The translations under genes and the position numbers were made by a program. 64,000 bases of DNA, from the NCBI GenBank assembly GCA_021018815.1, contig JAITYX010000049.1, positions 2,108,001 through 2,172,000 of the forward strand, written 5' to 3'. Shown in pieces: positions 15,124 through 30,100 of the stretch; the stretch's first letter is position 1; every line of letters starts with the position of its first letter. The notes beneath the pieces were generated by a model. It ran no database searches, was not told where the DNA came from, and worked only from the letters and a program-made list of their open reading frames with translations. This DNA comes from Talinum fruticosum. Taxonomy: Eukaryota; Streptophyta; Magnoliopsida; Caryophyllales; Talinaceae.

Positions 15124-18100
15124 TCCAGATTTCTCTCTCCAATTTCCTTCGTTATCGTCCATTCAAGTTTGTCATCTTTATCTTCTAATCTCCCTTAACT
15201 CCGTTTTATCCTTCTCTGAGGCTTGTTTTCTGATCACTGAAGCATTGAAATTGATAATGAGACATGGCGTCGTACTATCGAGTCGAACGATTCAACCTTG
15301 ATGTCCTTTCAAGAAGAGCCTTAACTTTCAGTGGTTCGCCATCTAGCCCATCTCCTTCATGTCGAAACAATGGAGCCTCATCACCCTGTCACATTCCACA
15401 CTTCTCCATCTTCCAGTCTCCACTTGTTGTTAGCAGAAAATCCATGTACAGTGCTACGTCACATAAGGGAAAAGGTCCAGCATTAGAAATATTAAAAGGT
15501 TCACCATTTGCATCTAAAGGTTCATCAAAGTAGATTAAAGCTCCATCCTTTGGACCTAAAAATTCACAAACCCATCTCTAAAAGGAAGTCAAATCTAGGG
15601 AAAATACAAAATCAGTACTTCAATTATTTCACATTTGTTGGTTTTTGGATTGAATGAGTTTTAAATTTTAAGTTGTAAATTTTTTAGGTTAATATGATGA
15701 ATCTTTTTCAACAAATGTACGTGTTTTCAGAGAGCCTGATCATTCTTATAAGATAAAAATCTTAGTTTTATATGACTAACTCTTTTAAACTAAATACATT
15801 TTAAATTTTAAATTGTGAAGTTTTAGGTCTAAATGGACTTTTTATATATTTCAAAGAACCTTTAACCGTAAATGATGAATCTTTTACTATTTTTTATGGT
15901 GGACCTTTTCCCATATTATCTTTTCTAGCATGTATACCGAAGCCATATCTTATTATATGTGTTGATGCCAATACTGGCTTAACAGCTACAGGCAACACTG
16001 GCATCTGCAAGTCACCGTCACTCTAGCCACCACAAGTGGTCGCCATTTAACGACAACAGAGGTAATAGAGGATTGAGTGACAATTTCTACACCAGGGGCG
16101 TCTGCCTCCACCACTAAGCATCATCCCTTTAGTGATAATATTCAAAGTTAACCAATTAAATCCCAAAATTTCATTCCCCAAATTTGAACAATATCATCAT
16201 AATTAAATAATCTCCAACATGTTCATCATAAAATTTGAGGAATTTTCACACATTAATACAAATTCAGGGGACAAATTCATTTGAAATTTTGCCCAAATGG
16301 AATGACAAAATCAGATACGAGAGATAAAATAGAAAAAACCTCTAGAGTGAGAAAAGATTAGTGAGCGTCAGGAGAAGAAATAGGGTCGAGAAACTCATAC
16401 GGAATCAGAAATTAGATCACTTTTGCACAACCATGAACCACCCATGCTGAAATGTACCGTACCGAATAGGTGAGAGAGAAAATCCAAAAATGAAACAGAT
16501 GGAGAATGAATGAAGCCGGCGCGCTAAAGGAAAAGGGAAAAAATAAGAGCAACAAATGACAGTTATACCCCTATGAACCCCGCTTTTTCAATTTTTCGAA
16601 GATTAATTGTAGCCATCAGATTCTATAATCAACGACCAGTATTTTGTTTGCACCATAAATTAATTTGCACCTTAATAAAGGTTTGCACCCGAACTCACCC
16701 CTATATATATATATATATGGTTTTATATGCATAGTAATGGACTGAAATAACGTATTTGATATAAAATTGATTAAATTTAGTATCTTTGTCAACCTACTTT
16801 TGCAACATAAAATAACAGAAAAATGTCGTTGTTGACCCGTTAGGTAGACCCGAAACCAGCCAAACCCGAAATGCACCATACCCGTATTCCCAAATCCGAA
16901 TACACCTGACGTACATTTTACCCGCCCACCCGAATTGACAAGTTCATTCACCTTCCAGTGGAAGGTCAGGGGTTCAAACTTCAAATCCCATCACTTGCAA
17001 ATCACAAGGGATCCAGTACCTCTCCCCTTGTAAGTGGGCCCTTACCATTGTCCCCCCCAAACAAGTTCTAGGCCTCGCACAAAATAAAGAAATAAATAAA
17101 CACTTCTTGGTGAAATTTCAATTTCTCATCAATTCGCAAATTGTTGGCACACTCTCTCCTCGACCCCAATTTATCAAGGAATACCCAACAAAAGAAAAAT
17201 TTTGAGACAATTTTGTTGGAAAATATTCCAAGAAAAATAGGAAATTTTTTTATTAGTGTGCCTTTGTTTTAACATCAGTTTCCATTCTCAATAACGAGTG
17301 TGACTTTTCACGATAGTTTTTTCTTTTTTTGACAAGGAAAAGAGAATAACATAAATAGAAATCAAAGGGCTGGGTCCATAGCAAGCATCCTACAAAAGGA
17401 CTATGTACATACAATATGTAAACTACGCACAAAATCTACAATATCAAAAGATTGGAAAAAATTGCCGTTATCCCAAAAGTAGAGAGTGTTGATAATCTTA
17501 TCCTTAAAGTGTTGAAGAGATGACTCCACGCCCTCAAAGACTCTCCTACTTCTCTTAAATCAAATGCTCCAAAAAGTGACATGTGAGATAAGCAAGGTTT
17601 TCTTCTTTTTAGCTTTTCTCCCAAAGTAGCCTTTCCAACGGATTGTTCCTAATAGAGCTTAAAATAACCCAAGAGACTCCCAAACAACTAAAGGCTAACT
17701 CCCACAAAGCTCTAGCAAAGAGGCAATGCAACAAAAAGTGATTAGTAGATTCCAAATCTACTTTTGCACATAGGATATCTAATCACCAAAATGTGTCCCC
17801 TCCTTTGTAAATTATCGCAAGTTAAAAATACTCCCATGACAAGCTTCCCCACAAAAAAAAGGAAACTTGTAGAGGCTCCAAAGACTTCCAAATGAGCTTC
17901 CAAGGTAGATTGTCCAAGGGGGTTGTAATAAGGGAGATTAGAAGCAAGCTTCAAATAGAAAGACTTAACACGAAATTCCTTTAGGATTGAGATCCCATCT
18001 AACCATATCAAGAGAGGAATCCCCAAGAGTAGTCTCATTAAGTTTGACAAAGAGACTAAGAATAGTGTGGTCAGCCATGAGAGCTTCTCAAATAAAAACC

Positions 18101-21100
18101 GGCAACCATCAGACCCTATTACAAAATAATCAATCACCACAAGCATCCTTATCTCGTACCGGGGTATAAAACGAAGAGAAAAGATCTCTCAAAGAAGCAC
18201 CCTCACACCACCACCAGTCATGCCAAAAAAAATATATAGCCAACCCAACCTCAAAAAAAAAGTGGGTAAGGAATTTATCCCATCTTTTAGATATATACCT
18301 CCAAAGGCTTTGTCCATAACTCCATTCCATCTAGAAGGATACCACCCAACACCGTCCTCGCCATATTTAACGATCACCACCTTTTGCTAAAGGTTCACCT
18401 TCTCATTCATGAACTTCTACAACCACTTTCCCAAACAAAGCCTTATTAAAGATCTTTAAGCGCCTTTTCGTTTTCAATTCGGAGAAGCTATAATGGCTCA
18501 TAAACGTTGATAAAAGCTATTATTGTTATTGTTATTGTATCATTATTTTTATTTGTCATCGTTGTCATAGTTATTGTTATTTCTAACCGAATAAAATTAA
18601 ATTAATCAACAAAAAAATATATTTTCAAATATTCACCATTGACGAAATATTTGTTATTATGAAATTTAGAATGAATAATATCACTCGATAATATCTTTCA
18701 TACTAGTTTGTATCGGTTACAACATCTAATCATAACAACTATAAGAGCTCATAACAACTATTATCAGCTCATAGTCACAACACAACAGCTATAACAACTC
18801 ATCATATCACCTCATACTCAAGCACACCTCATAAAAGCCAAAACTAACCCTCCATCAGGAATCGAGAGCTCAACAATTTTTCATCAAACCGGATGGTATT
18901 TTAAGTCACTCCTAAAAGAGCCCCAAAGGAACTTTCATAATATTGCTTCTAACTTAGAAGCCACGGAAGAAGGAATTTCGAAGAGGGAAAGGAAGTAAGT
19001 AGGAATGCTAGAGTGGATACCCTTGATGAGAGTCAATCTTCCCCCTATCGAAAGGTACTTCGATTTCCATCCGAAATCCGTCTCTCAAACTTCTCAACAA
19101 CCATTTGCCAAATAGCTTTCTCCTTGAATTTGCTCCAAGAGGCAAGCCTAGACATGAAGTAGGAAGAGAATCGACGCAATAGCACTAAAACCCCGGCAAG
19201 CACCTGAATGTTAACCTTGTTTGATGGGTGTGATGGAGGTTTTTGCCGAATTTACTTTCGGATCATAAAGTGCCTCAAACCAAATAAGAATGCCCTAAAG
19301 ATCCATTATTTGCTCTCAATCATTATCACAAAATATGATAGTATCATCGGCAAACACAAGATGAGAGACATTCACGAGTAGTGGAATTCATACAACCTAC
19401 TAAATGGAAAAACCAGATATGAAAGCAATAGAGGCAGCTTAAAGCATAAGGCATCCTCTTAAGACCCTCCATAACAAAAAGAAAAAGACGAGGAGATAAA
19501 GGGTCCCCTATGCGAAAATCTCTATATGTGGTCTATGGGTGTGTAGGTGAGTCGTTGACAAGCACTCCAAAGGAAATTATAGAGATGCACCGGAAATTTA
19601 AGCAACCCACTTCTCGCCAAAACCCGTTCTTTTCATAACATAAATGAGAAACTCCCAATTAACATGATCATATGCCTTCTTTAGATCCAATTTACAAACC
19701 CTTGGCTCCACTCGATTTCTTCCTAGATACAAGAAGTTCATTAGCAATAAGCGTAGCATCCAAAATTTTGCGCCCTCCAACAAATGCCTTCGATTCTCAT
19801 GAAACCGAGCTCGATGACACCTTTCAATCTATTCGTCCGCATTTTCGAAAGCAACTTGTAAATGCAACCAACCAAACTAATAGGTCGGTAATCTCCTATA
19901 TTCTCTGCATTTTTTTCTTAGCGACTAGGCCAATGAAAGTCGCATTGAGAGGAGCCACAAATTTCCTACGAAAAAAACTTCGAGAACATTAATATCACCT
20001 CCAAGAGAGTACCAATTTGCTTGAATGAAAGCCATAGTCATGTCGTCGGACCGGGAGCTTTATCTCAACAACAATCATGAAGAGCTTTAGTCGACATCCG
20101 CTATATCAACTTCGTCCCACACGAAATCGGAGAGTGAGGGCAAGCCAAGGTCATCAACTTTAGTCTCCAAGATTCAAATTCACTAAAAGGGAATTATAGA
20201 CGCCTTGGATACCGGACTTCACTTACTCATCCACAACATATGGCATAAAACTATGTTTGCAACAAAGATTAGCAACCCTATGGTATCACAATCACCGGCT
20301 TTAAACCACAAATCTCTTCCATGATAATGACCTTGACAAACTCACCTTTAGTAACTCTTCACTGCTCAAGATCAACGCTATTAAGACCACAAGACTCTTC
20401 CTTAACATATAGAGAGTTGATTATTACCATCGGGTTCTATTTTTGTGACTTGACATCACCAAAAACATATTTGTTTTATTTCTTGAGCTCTTCTTTAATT
20501 AACTTATGAAGCCGGGAAAGCCTTGAACTTGTGCCTCTTTCGAACACTTTTTAGTGAGATATAGGAAGCATTCCACTTCAAGCCACATGTTCTGAAATTT
20601 GAATGAAATCTTCGTCCTTCCCATCAACATATTATCAAGGCAAATAGGGAAGTGATTTGATAAAGGTCTAGGTAATCTTCGAAATAAATCCAAATAGGTT
20701 TCCTCCCACTCCACAAAAACACGGAAATGGTCCAATCTAGAATAAACAAAATCACCACCACTTTTAGACAAAGAAAAGCCCCCTCCAACCCCCGGCGAAA
20801 GATCCACTAAAGCTTAATAATTGACAAAGTTATGGAAATCTCCTATTGTATTAGGGGGACACACCTTAAGACCGAAGACCAAGGACCATGCCATCCATCT
20901 CTAATTTGATGAAGCTCTTCCCAAAACCATATCAACTCTGGCCTAAGGACCATAAATGACAATAAAAGCCACAGAAAACACCATCGACCAATTGAAGGAT
21001 GCATGTAACCTAAAACCCTATGCTAGTAAAGGAGATTAATTGGAAAGTATTCTTATCCCACATCACTAGAATACCCCATGTCGCATCTATCTACTTGAGA

Positions 21101-24100
21101 GCTGTGAAATCTGCACAATAATTACCCCACATACTAAGCACATCAAAAGCAAAGACTTCTTTTTGTTTCATCTCTTGAATAAAAATGAGATCACACTTCC
21201 AATCCCTTAAAAAATTTTCAGCACAACCCTCTTGCTACGATCATTGATTCCTCTTACATTCCAACTAAGTAATCTAAACATATGGTACCAACATCCAGCT
21301 AGTTGAGGCCCAAGTTTTGTCATAATTAACACTGCACTGAAACCTCTTCAACTCCCTTTGCCTCCGAATTTTTGGTGGCGTCCTATGCACAGTTGGTTCG
21401 GGCATAACAGTTTTCCTTTCTATTCTGGAAAGAAGTTGACTAACCTCATTCTCAAACCTGCAACCGCAACACCAATAACTGTAGCAATGCGTTTCAGTTT
21501 GGAACCAACCGACTTAGACAAATTCTAAGAATTAACATTTGTGCCATCCAAACATCTTCAACTAAAAGATTCACCTGAATTGTGATTCAGGTAAATCTCA
21601 AACATCTTCATCTTCAGTTTCATGATAGTTAAGTGTAATTCTAATAAATCAATTTAATTTTCATGGCAAATTTAGGCCTAGATCCTCCAGTGCACCAAAC
21701 TAATGCTCTGCCAAACTGGCACCCAATAACACTCTCCTTCCTCAGCACCCAAAGAGACCATGCATAATGAAGATCCCTTGCCATTAACTCAGGAAGCTCA
21801 GTTATCTCACTGTAATTCGTAGTGGCATTTTATTTCCTTCACTACTTTACCACAATGATTCACAACTCATTTTTCCATTTTCACACCCATATCCAGCTTT
21901 AAATGGGTTGGTTTCCACAGGGATCCAGGGGAAGACAGCATTTTGGCATGTGCAAATGGATTTTCTGTTCATAGACCAGACCACAGGCTAGCAACACTGT
22001 TATCCTGTAGATGAGGCACCAGTAAATATTGCAGGGTTTGGTTTTTTCTCACTCTCCAAACCTAGCATACTGCACTGGAATGCCACTCCTTCAAAAAATA
22101 ATGATAGCCTTCCCCCCAACATATCACATACAAACAAAGTACACAAAACTTTTGTAAATATAGCAACTTCTACTTTGTTGGAAGTTGGTGGTAATTGCTG
22201 TTGAATTATGTCTTGGTTCAGTGGTGACCAGGAGGATTTCTAATAACTACGAAGAATCATCAACAGGATGCCAATGGTTCACCAAACTTGATAGCCCAGG
22301 CCCCAAGCAAACCAAGCTGAAATTTTCGAGACCAATAATGATTACACGTTCCCACGAGTTTATAGAGCTAACCGAAAGCAGATAGATATTCTACCTGAAG
22401 CTCACTTAAACTCACTGGCTGAAAAGGTCCGTCAACCAGTTATGACGTAATCTGAATCAACTTGAAGTGAGCCATCCCAACAACTAATTTTTCAATTGCC
22501 AATATTCTTTTTTGTTCGCCCAATAATCACAAATGAATGTAAAAACAAAGATTATCTACAAGAAATGGACGAAACTTTACCTTACTGCGCGCCAAGCTTC
22601 CCCAGACTGTAGAAAGACCAGAATAAACAGGAACTTGACGACCGCCAAAGTCGTCAAAAGCATAGTCAACGTAGCCAATTAGAAACCGGTTTCTCTCCGC
22701 ATCATCTACAGACTCTTGCTGCACCCTGTGAGCAAGGGAATGATTAGATTACCTAACAGCAGATATAAGAAAACCAATCCAAAGCTCAAACCCAAGGAAC
22801 AAGAATGACAAATGCATATGAGGAAGCAACAGAAGATGCAAATGCACATAAGCTAAATCTAGGCCTATCGAAACGATTTATTTTTCTAGTAAGAACTTTG
22901 TTCCTTTTACTTGGTCTCTCATGCATCAGGATCCTCCTTAAAATAAGAACACAGGAAGGTGTTCTTTGCATTTGTTAGTTTCACTCTCTAATGCTCCAGT
23001 TTTCTCCACAATCCCACAAGTCATGAACTTAAACGCAATCCTTTAACCCTACATCTTGAGAAAGAACATCTATTAAAGAAAGAAAATGTCAGAATAATTA
23101 TCATCTCATCCCTTTACCCACGATAGTACTACACTATATTTTGGGGGTACCTTGACCTTCCTAAATGTTGAACAGTCATTTCGTCAATCTAATGATGTTA
23201 CAGCAAAAAATATTTCCATTGGTCCTTTTCACTTATATAATGTTCAGAAAAAATTGAGGCAAAAGAACATGGAAAACTTTAATTACACCGCAAACAGATC
23301 AAAGTAATCACTTAGAATCTAGTGGCAACAGATATCCAAACATCTCCTGAGAAGATAGCCTTTTGTTTTCATCCCTTATATTCAAAGAACAAAATTCACT
23401 CCAAATGATATCCCTATTCATTCACAACTATTGAAGAACCACAAGATTTCATTCACAAATATTGAAGAACCACAAGAAATACATTTTTCACAAGAAAAAC
23501 ATTTTGAGAAAGTAATCTCACGACAGCTTATTGCTCTGCAAATGCACAATCAACATCTAGAACTTGGAATGCTGCCGCATTCATCCTAAGAAAATTGACT
23601 TCTCTCATCAACAACACATGAAAACAGCAATTTCATAATGCAAAAACCATAAGCCTACAAGGAATCTTTAGACAAAGCACACGAGCCAGGATAACCTGAT
23701 AATGCAACAATCTCTGCCCGTTTTGCATGGATTTCCTGTTGTATAAAGGAGTAGGATCACATTAGAACCCTTCATCCCCCTCTTTTTCCTTATGGTGTAA
23801 ACCCATCTCCCCTTTTACAGTAGTACTAAACTACCAATGATAATTTTTCACATAACTAATACCCATTCCTCACATGCTAACCTTAACTTGACTAACTCAA
23901 CATTCATCTTCGTCGAACTGCATATGCATTTATTAACAAATATAACCACGGAGAGGCAGCATGTGACACCCCGACAAAAATGAGGTGTCACATATTTGCA
24001 ATTGAAAAAAATATATATGAATTGAGAAACACTGGTCATTTTTCCCCTAAAGGATATTGAATTTTTTTAAGGTATATTCTTATAATTTGTCAAAAAAATA

Positions 24101-27100
24101 ATAAAAAAAAGGGCCAACCAAGAGCTAGGCATGTTCCCGCAATCTTGGGCCCAGCAGCTTTTTCAACGGAGTCCTTGTCCTCAATCCCAACCTGTCCGTT
24201 GCCTATCAAGCATCATCAAGATTCCAAATTCCACATTTTTTTTTGTTTTTTGACAAGAAAAAAATTCCACAAATGGTTGACTAACAAATTAGCAAGACAA
24301 GCTTAACTCCAACAATCAATGTCCTAAGCACCAAGAGGCCCATCGGATCAGAAATGCTGACTACCTTCCAAGCGGTTAGGCAAGGATAGAAAAGCACATA
24401 GAATAGAAGGAGCCAGGAGCTTTTCAAGATTTTTGTTACTTAAAAAATAAAATTAAATACAATCATTTGTGTGAAATTCTATAAGGGCAGTACTGTTCGA
24501 AGTTACACAAAAACACACAGAAACAGAACAAAAACGAACAGAAAAGCACAGAAACGAACAAAAACAAACAAAAACAAATACAATCACAACAATCACAATA
24601 GAATAATATAAAACTAATTACAACTATAATAATAATACTAGTAATAATTATAATAATATTATTATTATAATTAATAATACTAATAATAATAACAATAATA
24701 ATAATATTAATAATAATAATAATAATAATATCAAAAACAACAATAATAATAATAACAATAACAACAACAACAACAATAATAATAATAATTTCAAATAGAA
24801 ACAAACACAAACGAATAGAAATAAACAGAAATTAAAAAAAATAGAAATAGATGATGGTTTTTATGTAACTTCGAATAGGCCCTAGGTTTAGTGGGACGTC
24901 TTCACCCGCATCCTCATACATGATAAGTTTATGGATTTGAGGAGGAAATGATCATTTAATAATAATAGAAATAGGAAAAAAGTGCCCAAGGGAGGACAAA
25001 AATGCAATCAAAGAAGACCCCTTGAAAGGTAATAAACTCATCAAACATCCTCCCTAAGCAAAATCTAACCCTCAAACTAGTGACAAGAAAGAGTTTATAC
25101 AATGGGTGATCTACTAGTGATCATGCCATTTAAGCTTAGCTTACGCATGAATTCAAACTCTATAGCTAACTGAAACTTCGCCACCAAATCTGGATGGAAT
25201 ACGTAATTACACAACAAATATGATATAGCTTACATAAAATATTAGAAAGACTACACACCCAGCCACCCCCAAAATTATTGTTTATTTATTATTCAGCTTT
25301 AGTTAACGAAATAGTAACATTTACTGCTTTTGTAATGGGCTGAATAGAACACTGAGTCCTAAATTGATACATACTGATTAAACTTGAAGTAACCAAGGAA
25401 CTTTTAATAGTGTCTAGCAGTTTTGGCTTCGGTTAAATGAAAATATAAACAAAAATGTTATGTAAATATTATACTACTTGCATTTAGATACAGAAACCTT
25501 TTTTAAGAAAAAGTACGTCAAGTTGCAGCTCAAGAAGGAAAAGACGGATACATAATGACTCATTCTGAGGCAGGTACTCGGAACTCAGCCCAAATATGGG
25601 CTCTACCTCATTTTGAGACAGAATCATAACGATTCATTTTGCACATATAACAAAATGGGAGGACAACAATGAGGTGAACTTCACTGGAATTCCTCCTTCC
25701 TGTATATTCCTTTTACTAAGAACAACTCAATCACAATCATAATTTTTTGTATGCAGTTTTTCACTAAGCTACTGCACTTGTCTTGGCAATTGTACACTCC
25801 CACATTAGTTGAAGACCATGAAAAAGACAATAATAATCATGGAGCATAATTCTAAAACTAACTGGGGGTTAAAAGCATACCGGGTCAAGATATTAACCAT
25901 TGCCCTGAAGGCAGCAACCTGGAAGGAATTATGCAACAATGAAACAACTGAGATCAAAGAACTTTCAATAAATAATAAAACAACCCAAATTGTAAGTAAG
26001 AATAGAATGGCAATATGCAGAAACAACCAAGGTTCATGGAATTCCATCTGAGATCACTCGAGCATATTCCTCCAAGAGATCGTATGGACAGAAAGGTGCC
26101 GTTTTTTCCCTGGGAGGCACATTATTCTTGTCCAGTACTGTGGTCCTTAGTTGCTTCATATTTCTCTGTTTGCTCAAAATTTTAGTGAGGGGGATGTAAT
26201 GACCACAAGGGGCTTGCTCTGGTATGTGGTAGTAAGCATCATACTATTACTTGGGATAGGGACTATGAACCTAAAGCAGAAGGGGTTCAAGCCTTGGAAT
26301 ATGGTTTCTAAAGCATCATGGCTTGGAATATGGTGACTAAAAACATCACTCTGAATCTTCGATTGAGCCTTATATGCGAGATGTCGGGAGGCATCCACAC
26401 AGCTGAAAATGCATATGTTACATGGTCATTTCTGCAAGTCAATGGAAGTATATCTTGCAGGTGTGACGCCATTTTCCTAGTCAGCCAACTTAAATTGGGT
26501 TGGGTGAGTAACAGAATTGAGTTTTGTGAGCGCTTGCTGAGGGGATAGCTTTCTCTCAAGCCCTCCTATAACCTATACGTTAATTCTCTCAGAAAGTTCC
26601 TTTAGCTATTCCTATTTCTATTTGAGGAGTCAACAGAAACACAGAATATGTTTTTCCACTCCTCCAAATTTTGGCAATTTTGAAATTTCTTCTGAACCAG
26701 ACAGAATCAGTTAGCATACCGACAACAGAATCGCCTTCCGTTGGAATTATATGTTCCATCTTCTAAACTGCCTGCAATCACGCATTTCTCTCTTTGCAAA
26801 CACTTCCAGCCACTAAGCGTTCACAATCATTGTCAAAGGGTCTTTTGGAGACAGATTTAATACAAACAAGTTTTTGAAGGTGAAAGATCACATACAAGGT
26901 CAAAGGACCTGCTTGGACTTCACAGTGAGAGAGGCATCAAACAGTTGGGTGAATAATTTATTTAGTGGGGTATATAGCTCAAAATTGCCCAATAGAGACT
27001 ACATCAACTGGGCAGGAAGGAGAGGTAGTTGATGGAACAAGAACAGTTGTTACAATCAGGGAATGAAGCAGATAGACAGCCAGTGGAACAAGATGGGTAA

Positions 27101-30100
27101 ACTAAAAATAAAGAAAATAAAAAAACATATAATCGACGGAAAAGTTGGACAACCATCATATCCAGCAACAGGAAGACAATCAAGATTAGATGTTAATGGT
27201 AACAGGAGATAGCAATATTTATAAAGCAATTAGAGTGCCAAATGTTCACAATCAACCTGAAAAGTAATAGTCACAAAGCACAGTTGCTGGAGACAGAGAA
27301 GAGCAGTGAGAAGGATACTGCTGGGTTTATGGAAGTACTTGGACGGCCTAAAAATGACAGTGGTAGCTTGTAAGAGGAATCAAACAAGGTAATTGGATCA
27401 AATGTTAATCCCTTGCCCAGCACTACGAGCGCTCCCAGAGGATCTCCAGCCATAAACTGAGGGCCAGAATGAAAAAGTTATGCAAATGTTTGTAAAAATT
27501 TAAAATCAATTGAGATGTAAGGCTCTCCCCCACCCCCATTCTCTAATCAGTATTGAGATTTTGAGGTAAACCAACCAAACTAACCTACTCCAAAGAAGTC
27601 AAAACACAGTTCATTCATTGCAACTTCTTCTCTGAAAGAATATAAGTAAACAGCAAGCTTCAATCAAACAATTGCAGAACTAGCACAGACGATAATGAGA
27701 GAAGAATTTGCAGGCAAAACCTGAAGAGTTTCACCACCATTTCCAATTAGGTGAAGCAGCATATTCAAGATGGGATGAAGAAACTGAAGCAAAGCGGTAG
27801 AGTCAACATTCTTCAAACTGTTGATGGCCTGTAGAGAGGTAGACTGGTCAAGAGAACTTACACAGAAGAATAAACTATTAAACCATGTACAGCGTTTCAT
27901 AACTATAATGTTTAGTCTGGTATTGTACCTATAACATATCATCAACTGCCTAAGGCTAAGTGCATACAGATATTTACTCAATAACAACCCCCAAGTCCTC
28001 TAACCTCTTTCAGTTACCAACCTTTGCTGTTAATTCATTAATTAACAGCACAAGCTTGGATTATGAAGGACTAAAGTAAAATGCATCACTGAACAGGCAT
28101 CTATCTTTCTTATTTAGAGTGGCAGACACAATCTAAAGCCCAAAGGAAACACCTTCTCCACAACCAAGCCTTGTTTGTTCAGGGAGGATGATAAGGATAT
28201 GGAATTCAATCAATGTCAAATTCCAATTTTTTTCATTTATTTTGGAGGGGGAGGGCGGAAAGGACATATTTTTAACAACGAAAGGAATGATTGCAACATA
28301 GACTAATAGGAAACAGCAGTGTTGAACTACTGACTCCTTAGAAATAAGTAGGAATTTGTGGATCATCTCCAAAAATTATGGGAATTCCAAAGCACGAGTA
28401 AAACTGTTGTAATGAATTTGCTCGCTCTTGGGGATACAAGAATTTAACGTTTTGTTGGAATACAAGAATTTAACATTTGCTCTTTCTTGATTCATCATGA
28501 AATATAGAAAACGGTAGCGATTTAAGGTGTACTAACAAGACTATTAAAAGAAACACAAGAATTCATGGCCCGTTGAGCAAAACATACTCTGATCCCAGAG
28601 CACTTGAAGCCCATGTCATTCAAACTGGATGTCAAAGATCGCTAGAATTGTTCAATACAACAAACTGACCTGACTATTCCAAGTAAGATATTCTCTGAAC
28701 TTGTAAAACTTGAAGTGCCTAAGTTCGATATTTTCTCATCTAAACATGAGTTATACAATAAAAATGGCTAGACAATAAAATAGCTTATTATTAGCAGACA
28801 TTATAATTATGAGCATGATAGATGTCAAATTAGAAAGGAAAAGCAATACAGGGAAACAGTTATCTTTTTGAAATAAAGATCAAGTAATGAACAAATAAAA
28901 TCTAGTCACCTCTAGAAGCTCTGATCCCCAAGGAGGGCTCGTCCGAAGCGTGTGTCTGTCGTATTCAAGAAAGAAGTCTCTTACCCGTTCATGAGTAGGA
29001 TACAAGGAAGAACATAACCTTAATCGTAACCGGAAGATGTTCTTCCCGTCCTCCAAATAATCAAGCCTCTCCTAAATGACAATGCACAAAATAAAAACAC
29101 TAGTCAGTTGACTAGCCAGAGAACTTCACATTACAGAAGATAGAAAGCATGGCCAGAAAAAAACAGTTTGTCCTTTCATATCAATGAAGATAGAAAGCAT
29201 GGCATAAAAGTACAACATGGGAAAGGGAAGAAGAAAAATACTAAGGACACAAGCAACGATAGCTCACGGACAGAAGAAGAACAAACACTAACAACACAAG
29301 CAAAGATACCCTATGAGAATTTCACGTGGTTTAATTTGAAACAGAAAAAATTATGATAAAGTGGCAGTCATAACAAACTATTACCTCAAAAGTCTAAACC
29401 ATGATAGGATGGCCATAACTGACAGTAAACCTTTATTGTTTTCTGGGCTCAAGGGACGAATCTAGAACTACCAAATATGCAAATGAAAGGTTGTAATTTG
29501 ATTATAATAAAACATATGCAGCCAGAGAACTTGATGCTATCATCTATGTCAGAGAGGTGGAGGAGACAAACAACAAGACCTACACCAGAACTGGTAAGCA
29601 TTGATTTACACAATCCATCTTGTTCATCTAAGAAGGAAAACCCCTAGGAGACAGTGGTTAATCAATACCAGGTAAGTTTCTCCAACCCTCATCTATCATT
29701 TGTCAACACGTACGCTGGGAGATTATGTCTATTCCGAGCATCATAGCTAACAAGATAAGCAAAACATCTTAATATAGCTAACTCTACTAATCCCAATATT
29801 ATATTCTAAGAATAACTATCCTATTAAATACCCTAAATATAAAATCCAAAATATACAATAAAAATAGAAATACAATCAGAACCTGAAGCAAAAAAGTTCA
29901 TTCCATAAATTATACTTCTTTTTCTTCCCTTTCTTGAGACTCGCATCACTCATCTAGTGTCTTCTTTATGACCCTAGTGTTTCGTTCTACATTTGCATGC
30001 ATAGCTCTAGCGTATCACTCCCTATTACTCACAAGTACTCTTTTAATGCTTATCTACTACACATTCATTTTCTTGACTCATTGTCTTTTATCCACGGTAT

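Larger units (their letters stand above)
14820..16945. repeat. Dispersed repeat copy B with CCCGA-rich ends, enclosing a gene-like fragment
   Basis: The left end (14,830-14,950) has GACCCAAGTCG, AACCCGACCC and AATTTTGGGTTTTGGACATG. The right end (16,800-16,940) has GACCCGTTAGG, AAACCCGAAATGCACC and TACACCTGACG. Both correspond, in reverse order and orientation, to the ends of the copy at 8,780-9,940. The interior differs: it holds a telobox-like AAACCCTA, a long CT run and an ORF. The boundaries are approximate. Confidence 0.45.

Noticed and set aside
24463..24810. 115-codon minus frame
   Set aside because: Made entirely of an AAT/AAC low-complexity tract (poly-Ile/Val translation).
26151..26559. 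Plus and minus frames in SPK1 intron 15
   Set aside because: Short, mutually overlapping, and without recognisable motifs.
27271..27453. 60-codon minus frame as an extra SPK1 exon
   Set aside because: No similarity to SPK1, and exons 15 and 16 join correctly without it.
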